Assembly (NCBI RefSeq): GCF_001665295.1
Contig: NZ_LZSE01000125.1
Span: forward strand, 49,358 to 113,357
Origin: Mycobacterium sp. 1554424.7
GTDB lineage: Bacteria; Actinomycetota; Actinomycetes; Mycobacteriales; Mycobacteriaceae
DNA length: 64,000 nt
Direction of reading: 5' to 3'
The notes beneath the pieces were generated by a model. It had not been told where the DNA came from and ran no database searches. It saw nothing but the letters and a program-made list of their open reading frames with translations. Positions 8,505-16,092 of the stretch are shown here, piece by piece. How positions within the stretch are numbered: the first letter of the stretch is position 1; every line of letters begins with the position of its first letter. The translations under genes and the position numbers were made by a program.

Positions 8505-9557
8505 ATGGGGAAGGGAAATGACGGACGGCCGGTCCAGCAGGGGGTTGGCACTTTGATCGAAAGCGAGCGCGCAAGGGTGACGGGGGGCTTCGGGGGGACG
8601 CACGCCGGCCAATCGGGATTCGTCCATTCCGCGCTCCTTTACCGTTCGCAGCGGGAGTACCTGGACGTTGTGGTTGGCTTCGTCGCCGAGGGGTTGGCGC
8701 TCGACGAGGCGGTTCTGGTGGCGGTGCCCGGCGACAAGCTGGAATTGCTGCGATGCGCCTTGCCCGGCCCCGACGCCGGATATGCGGCGGAACTGCGGAC
8801 GGCCGACATCGCCGAGATCGGCCGCAACCCGAGCCGGTTCATGGCGATGGAGGGCTCCTTCATCGACGAGCACCACGGCCGCCGGGTGCGAATCGTGAGC
8901 GAACTCGCCTGGCCGGAACGCACCGACGACGAAATCGTCGCCTGCACCGAACACGAGGCGCTGGTCAACACCGCCCTCGATGGATATCCGGCGACCGTGT
9001 TGTGCCTCTACGATGCGAGCGTCCTGGGCGACGACGTGCTGGCCGATGCGCGCGCGACGCATCCGCTGCTGTGGGGCGGCGACGAACTGCATCGCAGCGC
9101 CGAATACGCGCCGGACGACGTCTTGGACCGCTGCAACCAACCGCTGGCCGCCAAGCCGGGGGCCGTCACGTACATGGTCCGGAAGTCAGCGGACCTGCGG
9201 CCGGCCCGTTCGTTCGCCGTCGACTACGCCGGCTGGGTGGGAATGTCCCAGGACGGCATCGAGGACCTGCAACTGATCGCGACGGAGCTGGCCAGCAACA
9301 GCCTGATGTACACCGACGGGGCCTGCCGGCTGGCGTTCTGGCGCGAGGACGAACATCTGGTCTGTGAGGCGCGCGACACCGGACGGCTGGGCGACCCGCT
9401 GGTGGGGCGCCTGGACCCGGGCCCGACCGGCCCGGCCAGCCGCGGGCTGTATCTGGTCAACGCCATATCCGACCTGGTGCGCACGCACACCACGCCGGCC
9501 GGGACGACGATCCAGGCCTACCTGCGGGTCGACGCGTCGTCCGGGCCGAACGGTTAG
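8505..9557 (+). CDS. MEDS-domain sensor fused to HATPase_c (anti-sigma type) domain
   Basis: 350 residues. The N-terminal half (about 40-200, starting FVHSALLYRSQREYLDVV) matches the MEDS (DcmR-sensory) domain. The C-terminal half (about 230-345) is a GHKL ATPase of the RsbW/SpoIIAB anti-sigma type, with LIATELASNSLMYTDGACRL as N-box and EARDTGRLGDP / SRGLYLVNAISD as the G1/G2-like boxes. There is no dimerisation/phospho-acceptor domain. It should sense a small ligand and bind or phosphorylate a sigma or STAS partner; a STAS protein is encoded at 44517-45014 but not adjacent. Start uncertain: ATG 8505, or TTG 8553 which has AGGGGG upstream. Confidence 0.82.
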   Translation: MGKGNDGRPVQQGVGTLIESERARVTGGFGGTHAGQSGFVHSALLYRSQREYLDVVVGFVAEGLALDEAVLVAVPGDKLELLRCALPGPDAGYAAELRTADIAEIGRNPSRFMAMEGSFIDEHHGRRVRIVSELAWPERTDDEIVACTEHEALVNTALDGYPATVLCLYDASVLGDDVLADARATHPLLWGGDELHRSAEYAPDDVLDRCNQPLAAKPGAVTYMVRKSADLRPARSFAVDYAGWVGMSQDGIEDLQLIATELASNSLMYTDGACRLAFWREDEHLVCEARDTGRLGDPLVGRLDPGPTGPASRGLYLVNAISDLVRTHTTPAGTTIQAYLRVDASSGPNG

Positions 9558-9602
9558 TAAGCGCTTGTGCGGCAGGGCTATACCCTGCCGCTTGAAATTG
9601 AT

Positions 9603-9632
9603 TTGCAATCGAGTCCGGGTGGCGTCTAGTGT
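9603..9632 (+). promoter_or_regulatory. Promoter of the leucine leader
   Basis: -35 TTGCAA (9603-9608), an 18-base spacer and -10 TAGTGT (9627-9632). The predicted transcription start falls on or next to the GTG at 9641, making the leader peptide leaderless. Confidence 0.6.
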
Positions 9633-9640
9633 CGGCGCTC

Positions 9641-9691
9641 GTGCGTCTTCTTCGGCATGCAGTAGTAGCCAGCACCCGCAGCGGGGTCTGA
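9641..9691 (+). CDS. Putative leucine leader peptide (16 residues)
   Basis: A short frame GTG...TGA encoding M-RLLRHAVVASTRSGV. The two adjacent leucines use CTT CTT, a rare codon pair in this GC-rich genome, and come right after the start, as expected for a ribosome-stalling leader. The frame begins at the predicted transcription start and runs into the left arms of the stem-loops downstream. The next gene encodes a LeuA-type leucine-sensing domain. Translation is not proven. Confidence 0.55.
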   Translation: MRLLRHAVVASTRSGV

Positions 9692-9767
9692 TCCCAGACC
9701 GACCCCCCGCTGTGGGTCGGAAGCTACTACCGTCGGTCGCTCCTCCTGATCAGAGAAGACCGAGACC
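9662..9767 (+). promoter_or_regulatory. Attenuator-like leader of the LeuA-domain gene
   Basis: Several mutually dependent stems are visible. GTAGTAGC (9662-9669) pairs with GCTACTAC (9723-9730). An 11-bp stem (9674-9684 with 9707-9717, one G-U) sits inside it. GGTCTG/CAGACC forms a hairpin at 9685-9700. A competing stem CCGACCC/GGGTCGG spans 9699-9720. A last stem TCGGTC/GACCGA (9733-9738 with 9758-9763) overlaps the AGAGAAG ribosome site. A ribosome stalled at the two Leu codons would cover the first arm. This resembles the leuA leader elements predicted for actinobacteria. Confidence 0.6.
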
Positions 9768-10241
9768 GTGGCTCTTACCAAATCCCTCGCCCCCTCAGGC
9801 GCTCACTTCGGCGCGGCCTTGCCGCGCGGGCTGCGCGAGGAGGCCGAAGCGATGTCGTGGGAGGCCTTCGTCGCCGCCTACGGTCGCATCGCCGGCCCGC
9901 TGCGGCTGGGCCACTGGTCCTGCACTGACGCCGAGCGGCCCGCCGGGCGCCTCGGCCCGCAGGCCCGCAATTTCCGGGCGATGATCGCCGTCGGCGACCA
10001 CATCAGCACGTCCACCGCCGCCGCCAGCGGTCCGATCGCCGCTCTCACCGAAATGCTGCACGAGCGCGGGATCACGGTGGAGACGTTGCGGTTTCACCAG
10101 ATTCGATGCGGCGCGGACACGGCCACGTTCATCCGCGGCAGCGACGGGGTTCGTGCCGAGTGGGCGATGGGCCTCTCGGAGGATCCGACCCTGTCGGCGC
10201 TGCGCGCGGTGATCGCGTGCGCCAACCGGCTGGTCGCCTGA
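9768..10241 (+). CDS. Stand-alone LeuA regulatory (allosteric) domain protein
   Basis: 157 residues resembling only the C-terminal leucine-binding domain of 2-isopropylmalate synthase. ASGPIAALTEMLHERGITVETLRFHQ and WAMGLSEDPTLSALRAVIACANRLV align with the GxxxAL...VLxYHE and WGVGI...ASLRAVVSAVNR blocks of LeuA. The N-terminal MSWEAFVAAYGRIAGPLRLG resembles the linker just before that domain. The catalytic TIM barrel is absent. It may bind leucine as a free regulator or sponge, or pair with the full-length LeuA encoded elsewhere; inferred only. The start GTG lies ten bases after AGAGAAG. The attenuator-like leader upstream supports a real link to leucine. Confidence 0.75.
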   Translation: MALTKSLAPSGAHFGAALPRGLREEAEAMSWEAFVAAYGRIAGPLRLGHWSCTDAERPAGRLGPQARNFRAMIAVGDHISTSTAAASGPIAALTEMLHERGITVETLRFHQIRCGADTATFIRGSDGVRAEWAMGLSEDPTLSALRAVIACANRLVA

Positions 10242-10247
10242 CTGTGC

Positions 10248-10305
10248 CGAGCAGACGCAGAATCGCACGTTTGCGGCGTGCTCAGTGCGATTCTGCGTCT
10301 GGTCG
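10248..10305. terminator. Long hairpin, second copy of the GAGCAGACGCA repeat
   Basis: Arms 10248-10268 and 10285-10305 pair over 21 bases with one mismatch. The arm CGAGCAGACGCAGAATCGCA differs by one base from the arm at 5360-5381. It sits between the convergent ends of the LeuA-domain gene and cyp136. Confidence 0.75.
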
Positions 10306-10320
10306 CCGGGCAGAAAGGCG

Positions 10321-11805
10321 TTAGAGCGGGCGCAGCACAAGCGGCATGCCGTCCTTGGGCACCGGCATGCCGCCGTAGTCCCACTCGGCCTGGTATCCCG
10401 GCCGGGGCAGCTCGAGCCGATACCTGCGCAGCAGGCGGTGCAGGATCGACTTGATCTCCAACTGCCCGAACACCATCCCGATGCACTTGTGCGCGCCGCC
10501 GCCGAACGGTGTCCACCCGTAGCGGTGCCGCTTGTGCTCGCTGCGCGGCTCGGTGAAGCGGTCCGGGTCGAATTTCAGCGGGTCCGTCCACAGCTCCGGC
10601 AGCCGGTGATTCATCCCCGGATAGGCGATGACGTTGGTGCCCTTGGGGATGTAGTAGCCGAGCAGGTCCGTGTCGCGCACGGTCTGACGCATAGCCCACT
10701 GCACCGGCGTCACCAGCCGAATCGACTCGTTCATCACCAGGTCCAGCGATTCCAGCTTCTCGAGCGAGTCGATGTCGAGCGGCCCGTCGCCGATGAGGCG
10801 GTCCGACTCGTCGCGGCACCGCTCCTGCCACTCCGGGTGGGCGGCCAGCTGGTAGGCCATCGTCGTCGCCGTCGACGTCGACGTGTCGTGCGCGGCCATC
10901 ATCAAAAAGATCATGTGGTTGACGATGTCCTCGTCGGAGAACTTGTTGCCGTCCTCGTCCTCGGTCTGGCACAACACCGACAGCAGGTCGTTGCCGTCCT
11001 TGCCGCGCTGTTCCTTGACGCGCTCGCGGAAGTAGTTCTCCAACAGTTCGCGCGCCTTCAGGCCGCGCCACCAGGTGAACGGCGGGACACCCGTGCGGAT
11101 GATCGCGTTCCCGGCGCGGGTGGTGACGGTGAACGCCTTGTTCACCTTGGTCACCAGCTCGCGGTCGGTGCCCGGCTCGTGCCCCATGAACACCATCGAG
11201 GCGATGTCGAGGGTCAGCTCCTTCATCGCCGGATATAGAAGGAAGCGCGCGTCGTTGACCACCCAGTCGTCGGCGACCGTGTGGGTGATGACTTTGTCCA
11301 TCTGCTCGACGTAGGAGACGAGCCGGGACCGGACGAACGCCTCCTGCATGATCCGCCGGTGGAACATGTGCTCTTCGAAGTCGAGCAGCATCAACCCGCG
11401 GTGGAAGAACGGGCCGATCACCGGCACCCAGCCCTGCTGTGAGTAGTCCTTGTTGCGATTGGAGTAGATGACCTGCGCCGCGTCGGGGCCCAGCGCCGCG
11501 ACCCCCGGCAGGACCGGCGAGTCGCCGAAGACCACGGGGCCCTTGGTCTGGTACAGGAACATCAGGTAGTCGGGTCCGCCGCGCAGCATCTCGATGATGT
11601 GCCCGAGGACCGGCAGCCCCGCGTCACCCAGCACCGGCTTGAGCCCGCTGCCCGGCGGCGGGTCGGCGAGCTTGTGCTCCGGGAACTGCGTGTTCAGCAG
11701 CCTGCGTTCGACCAGGCCCATGCCGGGGAAGTTGTTGAACGACGGGGTCAACCGGCGCCGCGCCTGATCGAGCAGGTAGTTCGGGGTGCTGACAGTGGCG
11801 GCCAT
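10321..11805 (-). CDS. cyp136: Cytochrome P450 CYP136
   Basis: Haem monooxygenase of 494 residues, syntenic with M. tuberculosis cyp136 (Rv3059). It shows the I-helix MAAHDTSTST, the K-helix ExxR (NESIR), and the haem loop FGGGAHKCIGMVFGQLE with the axial cysteine. No membrane anchor is evident. The substrate is unknown. ATG 11805 follows GAAGGAG at good spacing and yields MAATVSTPNYL. It is divergent from a TetR gene with a strong palindrome between them, so local repression is likely. A ferredoxin partner is not encoded adjacent. Confidence 0.93.
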   Translation of the reverse strand: MAATVSTPNYLLDQARRRLTPSFNNFPGMGLVERRLLNTQFPEHKLADPPPGSGLKPVLGDAGLPVLGHIIEMLRGGPDYLMFLYQTKGPVVFGDSPVLPGVAALGPDAAQVIYSNRNKDYSQQGWVPVIGPFFHRGLMLLDFEEHMFHRRIMQEAFVRSRLVSYVEQMDKVITHTVADDWVVNDARFLLYPAMKELTLDIASMVFMGHEPGTDRELVTKVNKAFTVTTRAGNAIIRTGVPPFTWWRGLKARELLENYFRERVKEQRGKDGNDLLSVLCQTEDEDGNKFSDEDIVNHMIFLMMAAHDTSTSTATTMAYQLAAHPEWQERCRDESDRLIGDGPLDIDSLEKLESLDLVMNESIRLVTPVQWAMRQTVRDTDLLGYYIPKGTNVIAYPGMNHRLPELWTDPLKFDPDRFTEPRSEHKRHRYGWTPFGGGAHKCIGMVFGQLEIKSILHRLLRRYRLELPRPGYQAEWDYGGMPVPKDGMPLVLRPL

Positions 11806-11865
11806 AGACGCTCCTTCGCGGGCCCGGGGCGGGTGACAGCGGTCACTGATTCCTACCTTCGGAAA

Positions 11866-11887
11866 AAACTTGACGCCTGTCAAGTTT
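11866..11887. promoter_or_regulatory. TetR-type operator between cyp136 and its regulator
   Basis: Nine-base perfect arms AAACTTGAC / GTCAAGTTT separated by GCCT. It contains TTGACG, a plausible -35 for the tetR gene, so binding would repress the regulator and probably cyp136. Confidence 0.75.
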
Positions 11888-11920
11888 GCTTTTCCTGTGG
11901 CGTGGTGCAAGGTCGATGAG

Positions 11921-12574
11921 GTGAGCAGCCACGCCGACGCGGACCCGGGCGAACCGGCCATTCGCCGGCGCGGCGACAAGCACCGGCAGGCGATCATGCA
12001 GGCGGTGCGCGACCTGCTCGAGGAAAAGCCGTTCGCGGAACTGTCGGTGAGCACCATCAGCCTGCGGGCCGGCGTGGCCCGGTCGGGGTTCTACTTCTAC
12101 TTCGATTCCAAGTACGCGGTGCTGGCCCAGATCGTGGCCGAGGCCGCCGAGGAGCTCGAAGAGCTCACGCATTATTTCGCCCCGCGCCAGCCGGGCGAGT
12201 CGCCCGAGCAGTTCGCCAAGCGGATGGTCCGCAGCGCCGCCGCGATGTACGCGCACAACGACCCGGTGATGGCGGCTTGTGAGGTGGCCCGCCACACCGA
12301 CATTCAGATTCGCGAGATCCTCGAGCGGCAGTTCGAGGTGGTGCTGGGCCAGATCACCGTGATCGTCGAGGCGGAGATGGCGGCGGGTACCGCGAACCCG
12401 ATCAGTGACGACATCCCGGCGCTGGTGCGCATCCTGGCGGGCACCACCTCGCTGACGCTGAGCGGCGACCCGCTGCTTGCCGGACGTGAGGGTCATCAAG
12501 ACGACGTGGAGCGCCGGGTGCGGGTGCTCGAGCAGCTGTGGCTCAATTCGCTGTGGGGTGGCGGCCGGAAGTAA
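11921..12574 (+). CDS. TetR-family regulator, divergent from cyp136
   Basis: 217 residues from GTG 11921 (VSSHADADPG). The N-terminal helix-turn-helix is ELSVSTISLRAGVARSGFYFYFDSKYAVL, a TetR signature; the C-terminal ligand domain is not assignable. This is the M. tuberculosis Rv3058c position. It probably binds the 22-bp palindrome just upstream and so controls itself and cyp136 (inference from placement). The next gene, an SDR, starts 18 bases after the stop, so co-transcription is likely. Upstream ATG/TTG-type starts exist but would run across the operator. Confidence 0.85.
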   Translation: MSSHADADPGEPAIRRRGDKHRQAIMQAVRDLLEEKPFAELSVSTISLRAGVARSGFYFYFDSKYAVLAQIVAEAAEELEELTHYFAPRQPGESPEQFAKRMVRSAAAMYAHNDPVMAACEVARHTDIQIREILERQFEVVLGQITVIVEAEMAAGTANPISDDIPALVRILAGTTSLTLSGDPLLAGREGHQDDVERRVRVLEQLWLNSLWGGGRK

Positions 12575-12592
12575 CGCGGTAGGGTCACGGCC

Positions 12593-13498
12593 ATGGGGCA
12601 GAGGGCATCTGGGCGGTATTTCGCGGGGAAGCGGTGCCTGGTCACCGGTGCGGCCAGCGGGATCGGGCGCGCGACCGCCCTGCGGCTGGCCGCGCACGGC
12701 GCCGAACTCTATCTGACCGACCGCAACGCCGACGGCCTCGAACTGACCGTGGCCGATGCCCGCGCGCTGGGCGCCGAAGTGCCCGTGCACCGCACGCTCG
12801 ACATCGCCGACTACGACCAGGTGGCGGCGTTCGCCGCCGACATCCATGCCGAGCATTCGCCCATGGATGTCGTGCTGAATATCGCCGGCGTGTCGGCGTG
12901 GGGCACCGTCGACCGCCTGACCCACGAGCAGTGGAGCAAGATGATCGCGATCAACCTGATGGGTCCGATCCACGTCATCGAGGCGTTCGTTCCCGCGATG
13001 TTGGCGGCAGGCCGGGGCGGGCATGTGGTCAACGTGTCCTCGGCGGCGGGGCTGGTGGCGCTGCCGTGGCACGCCGCCTACAGCGCGAGCAAGTTCGGGT
13101 TGCGCGGCCTGTCCGAGGTGTTGCGCTTCGACCTGGCGCGGTATCGCATCGGGGTGTCGGTGGTGGTGCCGGGAGCGGTGAAGACCCCGCTGGTCGACAC
13201 GGTGGAGATCGCCGGTGTCGACCGCGAGGACCCGCGGGTCGCCCGCTGGGTGGACCGCTTCAGCGGTCACGCGGTGTCGCCGGAGCGGGCGGCCGAAAAG
13301 ATCCTGGCCGGCGTCGCCAAGAACCGCTACCTGATCTACACCTCGCCGGACATCCGTGCGCTGTACGCGTTCAAGCGGCTGGCCTGGTGGCCCTACAGCG
13401 TGGCGATGCGCCAGGTCAACGTGATCTTCACGCGCGCACTGCGTCCCGCCCCGGTGCCGTCACTGCGGCATGGCCAGCTCGAGTCGCACGCCGAGTAG
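12593..13498 (+). CDS. Short-chain dehydrogenase (Rv3057c-like)
   Basis: SDR of 301 residues. It has the cofactor motif TGAASGIGRA near residue 18, LTDRNADG after the second strand, NIAGVSAWG (NAG motif), and the catalytic Ser...YSASK (SSAAGLV then YSASKFG). The C-terminal extension after residue 230 is rich in aromatic and basic residues (LAWWPYSVAMRQVNV) and may associate with the membrane. It lies in one transcriptional unit with the TetR gene, suggesting that it works with CYP136 on a lipid substrate (inference). Its 3' end overlaps the convergent dinB2 gene by 39 bases. Confidence 0.87.
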   Translation: MGQRASGRYFAGKRCLVTGAASGIGRATALRLAAHGAELYLTDRNADGLELTVADARALGAEVPVHRTLDIADYDQVAAFAADIHAEHSPMDVVLNIAGVSAWGTVDRLTHEQWSKMIAINLMGPIHVIEAFVPAMLAAGRGGHVVNVSSAAGLVALPWHAAYSASKFGLRGLSEVLRFDLARYRIGVSVVVPGAVKTPLVDTVEIAGVDREDPRVARWVDRFSGHAVSPERAAEKILAGVAKNRYLIYTSPDIRALYAFKRLAWWPYSVAMRQVNVIFTRALRPAPVPSLRHGQLESHAE

Positions 13499-14491
13499 GC
13501 GAACCGGCCGGTCCAACTCGAACAGGTCCAGGACGCGCAGGGCCGCGGCGGTGATGGTGTCGGCGTCGGTGGTGGGGGCCTCGAGCTTGCGGATCTTGGT
13601 GCGCGTGTAGAACGTCGCGGTGCGCACCGTGACCGCAACGCGGGTGACGATCCGGTCCGCCGCCAGCACGTCGTCCAGCGCTTGGCGGGCCAATTGCGTT
13701 ATGGCCGTGTCCATCTCGGCCCGGTCGGTGAGGTCGCGCGGGAACGTGACGACGTGGCTGCGCGAGCGCGGAATCCACGGCTCGGCACTGACTTCCGCGT
13801 CGCCGCCGCCCTTGGCCAGCAGCAGCAGCCACAGCCCGGTGCGCGGGCCGAAGGTGGACGTCAGCAACTCCGCATCGGCCTGCGCAAGTTCCCGCACCGT
13901 GGTGATGTCAAGGGCCGCAAGCTTTTTCGCGGTCTTCGGACCCACGCCCCACAGCGCGTCGACCGGGCGGTCCGCCATCACCGTCATCCAGTTCGCGTCG
14001 GTGAGGGCAAAGATGCCGGCCGGTTTCGCGAAACCCGTGGCGACCTTGGCCCGCTGCTTGTTGTCGCTGATGCCGACCGAGCACGACAGTCCCGTTTCGG
14101 AGGCGACGACCGTTCGGATCTGTTCCGCCACCTCGGTCGGGTCGCCGCCCCGGACGCCGACGTAGGCCTCGTCCCAGCCCCACACCTCGACCGGGTGCCC
14201 CAGGTCGCGCAGCAACCCCATCACCTCCTCGGAGGCCGCGTCGTAGGCGGCCGGGTCCGACGGCAGGAACGTCGCGTCTGGGCAGCGGCGCGCGGCAGTG
14301 CGCAGCGGCATGCCGGCGTGCACGCCGAACTCGCGGGCCTCGTACGAGGCGCAGGTGACCACCTTGCGCGGTTCGGTCGGATCACCGCTCCCGCCGACGA
14401 TGACCGGCAGCCCGGCCAGTTCGGGGTGGCGGCGCAGCTCGACCGACGCCAGGAACTGGTCGAGGTCCACGTGTAGGACCCAGTTGGTCAC
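13460..14491 (-). CDS. dinB2: Y-family DNA polymerase IV (DinB2/DinP)
   Basis: Error-prone translesion polymerase, 343 residues, syntenic with Rv3056. Catalytic acidic motifs are present: HVDLDQFLASVE near the N-terminus and VWGWDEAYVGV around residue 100, followed by GISDNKQRAKVATGFAKP and the HhH-like GVGPKTAKKLAALDI. Mycobacterial DinB2 lacks a beta-clamp motif; the C-terminus here (LLGVRLELAMPQ) likewise shows none. The start GTG 14491 overlaps the TGA of the upstream TetR gene (GTGA), so the two are probably co-transcribed; an in-frame start at 14524 is possible. Confidence 0.92.
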   Translation of the reverse strand: MTNWVLHVDLDQFLASVELRRHPELAGLPVIVGGSGDPTEPRKVVTCASYEAREFGVHAGMPLRTAARRCPDATFLPSDPAAYDAASEEVMGLLRDLGHPVEVWGWDEAYVGVRGGDPTEVAEQIRTVVASETGLSCSVGISDNKQRAKVATGFAKPAGIFALTDANWMTVMADRPVDALWGVGPKTAKKLAALDITTVRELAQADAELLTSTFGPRTGLWLLLLAKGGGDAEVSAEPWIPRSRSHVVTFPRDLTDRAEMDTAITQLARQALDDVLAADRIVTRVAVTVRTATFYTRTKIRKLEAPTTDADTITAAALRVLDLFELDRPVRLLGVRLELAMPQ

Positions 14492-15090
14492 CGCCCGCAC
14501 AGCTTGCGCGCCAGGCTCTCCCACGCGTCCCCCAACGTCTGAAGGGTGTGGCCGCCGTTGTTCAGCTTGTGCTCCACATAGTCCGCGTCGAGCAGGGCCA
14601 GCAAGGCGTCGGTCTGAGAGTCGAGGCTGCCGGTGGTGCGCGCCGAGGACAGCAGCACCCGCACGTGCGTGCGCAGCACGGTGGCCGGCGGGCCGTAGCG
14701 CAGCTGCGGGTCGCGGCCGGCCTCCGACAGCAGCGCGTGGTGGGTGTGCACGAACCGGATCCGCTCCCGGCCGAAGGCCACCAGCCGCTCCACGGGCGGC
14801 GCATCGGGGCCCAGCGGCGGCGGGCCGAACAAGAACGCCTGCTGGCTGGCCCGCTCGTCCTCGTCGAGCAGCACCATCATCAGGCCGGCCCGGCTGCCGA
14901 ACCGGCGGAACAGCGTGCCCTTGCCGACCCCGGCGGCCGCCGCGATGTCGTCCATGGTGACGGCCTCCGCGCCGCGCTCGGCCACCAGGTCCCGGGCGGC
15001 CTGCAGCAGCCGGGCGCGATTGCGCGCCGCGTCACCCCGCTCGGGGGCAACGGACACCGCCAACTCGCTCACCCGCTCGACACCGCTCAC
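14488..15090 (-). CDS. TetR-family regulator upstream of dinB2
   Basis: 200 residues from a GTG. The helix-turn-helix is VTMDDIAAAAGVGKGTLFRRFGSRAGL, the TetR signature; the ligand-binding half contains FVHTHHALLSEAGRD. It matches Rv3055. It forms a two-gene unit with dinB2 through a 4-base GTGA overlap. It is divergent from the FMN reductase gene, about 90 bases apart, which may also be a target; I see no strong palindrome there. Confidence 0.87.
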   Translation of the reverse strand: MSGVERVSELAVSVAPERGDAARNRARLLQAARDLVAERGAEAVTMDDIAAAAGVGKGTLFRRFGSRAGLMMVLLDEDERASQQAFLFGPPPLGPDAPPVERLVAFGRERIRFVHTHHALLSEAGRDPQLRYGPPATVLRTHVRVLLSSARTTGSLDSQTDALLALLDADYVEHKLNNGGHTLQTLGDAWESLARKLCGR

Positions 15091-15180
15091 TCCTGCACTT
15101 TAGCGCCGCCGGAATAAATCGGACTACGGTCCGGTTGGCGCATGCAAGGATGTAGGGCAACGGCCGAAAGGACCAGAACA

Positions 15181-15738
15181 GTGGCAGAGATCAAGATCTT
15201 GGCGTTAGTGGGCAGCCTGCGGGCGGCGTCGGTCAACCGACAGATCGCCGAACACGCGGCGGCCGCCGCGCCCGACGGAGTCACCGTCACGATCTTCGAA
15301 GGGCTCGGTGAGCTGCCGTTCTACAACGAGGACATCGATGACGCGATGAACCCCGCCGCCCCGCCGCTGGCGCAGGTGGCCGCGCTGCGCGCCGCGGCGG
15401 CCGACGCGGACGCCGCCCTGGTCGTCACCCCCGAATACAACGGCAGCATCCCAGCCGTCATCAAGAACGCGATCGATTGGCTGTCTCGCCCGTACGGCGA
15501 CAGCGCGCTCAAGGACAAGCCGCTGGCGGTCATCGGGGGCGGCTACGGGCGCTACGGCGGGGTGTGGGCGCACGACGAGACCCGCAAGTCGTTCGGAATC
15601 GCCGGCGCGCGCGTGATCGACGCGATCAAGCTGTCCGTGCAGTTCACGACCCTCGACGGCAAGGCGCCGGCCGAACACGCCGAGCTCTCGGCGAACGTGC
15701 GCGACGCCGTCGGCAAGCTCGCCGCCGAAGTCGGCTGA
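15181..15738 (+). CDS. NADPH-dependent FMN reductase family protein
   Basis: 185 residues with the flavodoxin-like fold of chromate/quinone reductases. LALVGSLRAASVNRQIAEHA is the phosphate-binding loop, and VVTPEYNGSIPAVIKNAIDWLSRP is the family signature (PEYNGS). It likely reduces FMN, quinones or other two-electron acceptors in the cytoplasm (M. tuberculosis Rv3054c). GTG 15181 follows AAAGGA with nine-base spacing. It is followed by a GC-rich hairpin at 15839. Confidence 0.9.
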   Translation: MAEIKILALVGSLRAASVNRQIAEHAAAAAPDGVTVTIFEGLGELPFYNEDIDDAMNPAAPPLAQVAALRAAAADADAALVVTPEYNGSIPAVIKNAIDWLSRPYGDSALKDKPLAVIGGGYGRYGGVWAHDETRKSFGIAGARVIDAIKLSVQFTTLDGKAPAEHAELSANVRDAVGKLAAEVG

Positions 15739-15838
15739 ATTTGGCGGGAACCGACAAGCCGCTCGGCGGCCACCAGCAACGTTTCGATAACCGAATAGCC
15801 AAAGTCGCCAGCCCGCGCCGGCGGCTTTGCTGGTGAGT

Positions 15839-15874
15839 GCGGCCCGGGCGCGCGGGGCCCGGCGCTCGGGCCGC
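15839..15874 (+). terminator. Hairpin after FMN reductase gene
   Basis: Perfect eight-base arms GCGGCCCG / CGGGCCGC followed by TTCTGT. A probable terminator of the FMN reductase transcript. Confidence 0.5.
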
Positions 15875-15995
15875 TTCTGTCGGTGGCCGCTGATATACCG
15901 GTTCGCATGCTGTCCCGACACCAACCTGTGACCTGCGACACGCCGAGCGCGCGTCGCACGGAGGCCTTACGACCAGGGAATTTCAAAATTGTTAT

Positions 15996-16043
15996 TCAGA
16001 ACATCTTGTATCTGGACAACTTGTCGGCCACTAGGTGTAGTGT
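15996..16043 (+). promoter_or_regulatory. Paired NrdR-like boxes at the nrdHIE promoter
   Basis: Box 1 (15996-16011, TCAGAACATCTTGTAT) and box 2 (16028-16043, CCACTAGGTGTAGTGT) start 32 bp apart. Both approximate the NrdR pattern ACACWANNNNTWGTGT, box 1 with three deviations. Box 2 contains TAGTGT, a -10 element. The same arrangement is seen before nrdF2. NrdR repression of ribonucleotide reductase genes is established in bacteria. Confidence 0.7.
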
Positions 16044-16069
16044 TTCGAGGCACCGGCAGATCCCAGGAT

Positions 16070-16092
16070 CCCCAAGCTGGCCGGGCTTGGGG
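16070..16092 (+). other. Hairpin in the nrdH leader
   Basis: Perfect arms CCCCAAGC / GCTTGGGG with a seven-base loop, in the predicted long untranslated leader of nrdHIE. Confidence 0.4.
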
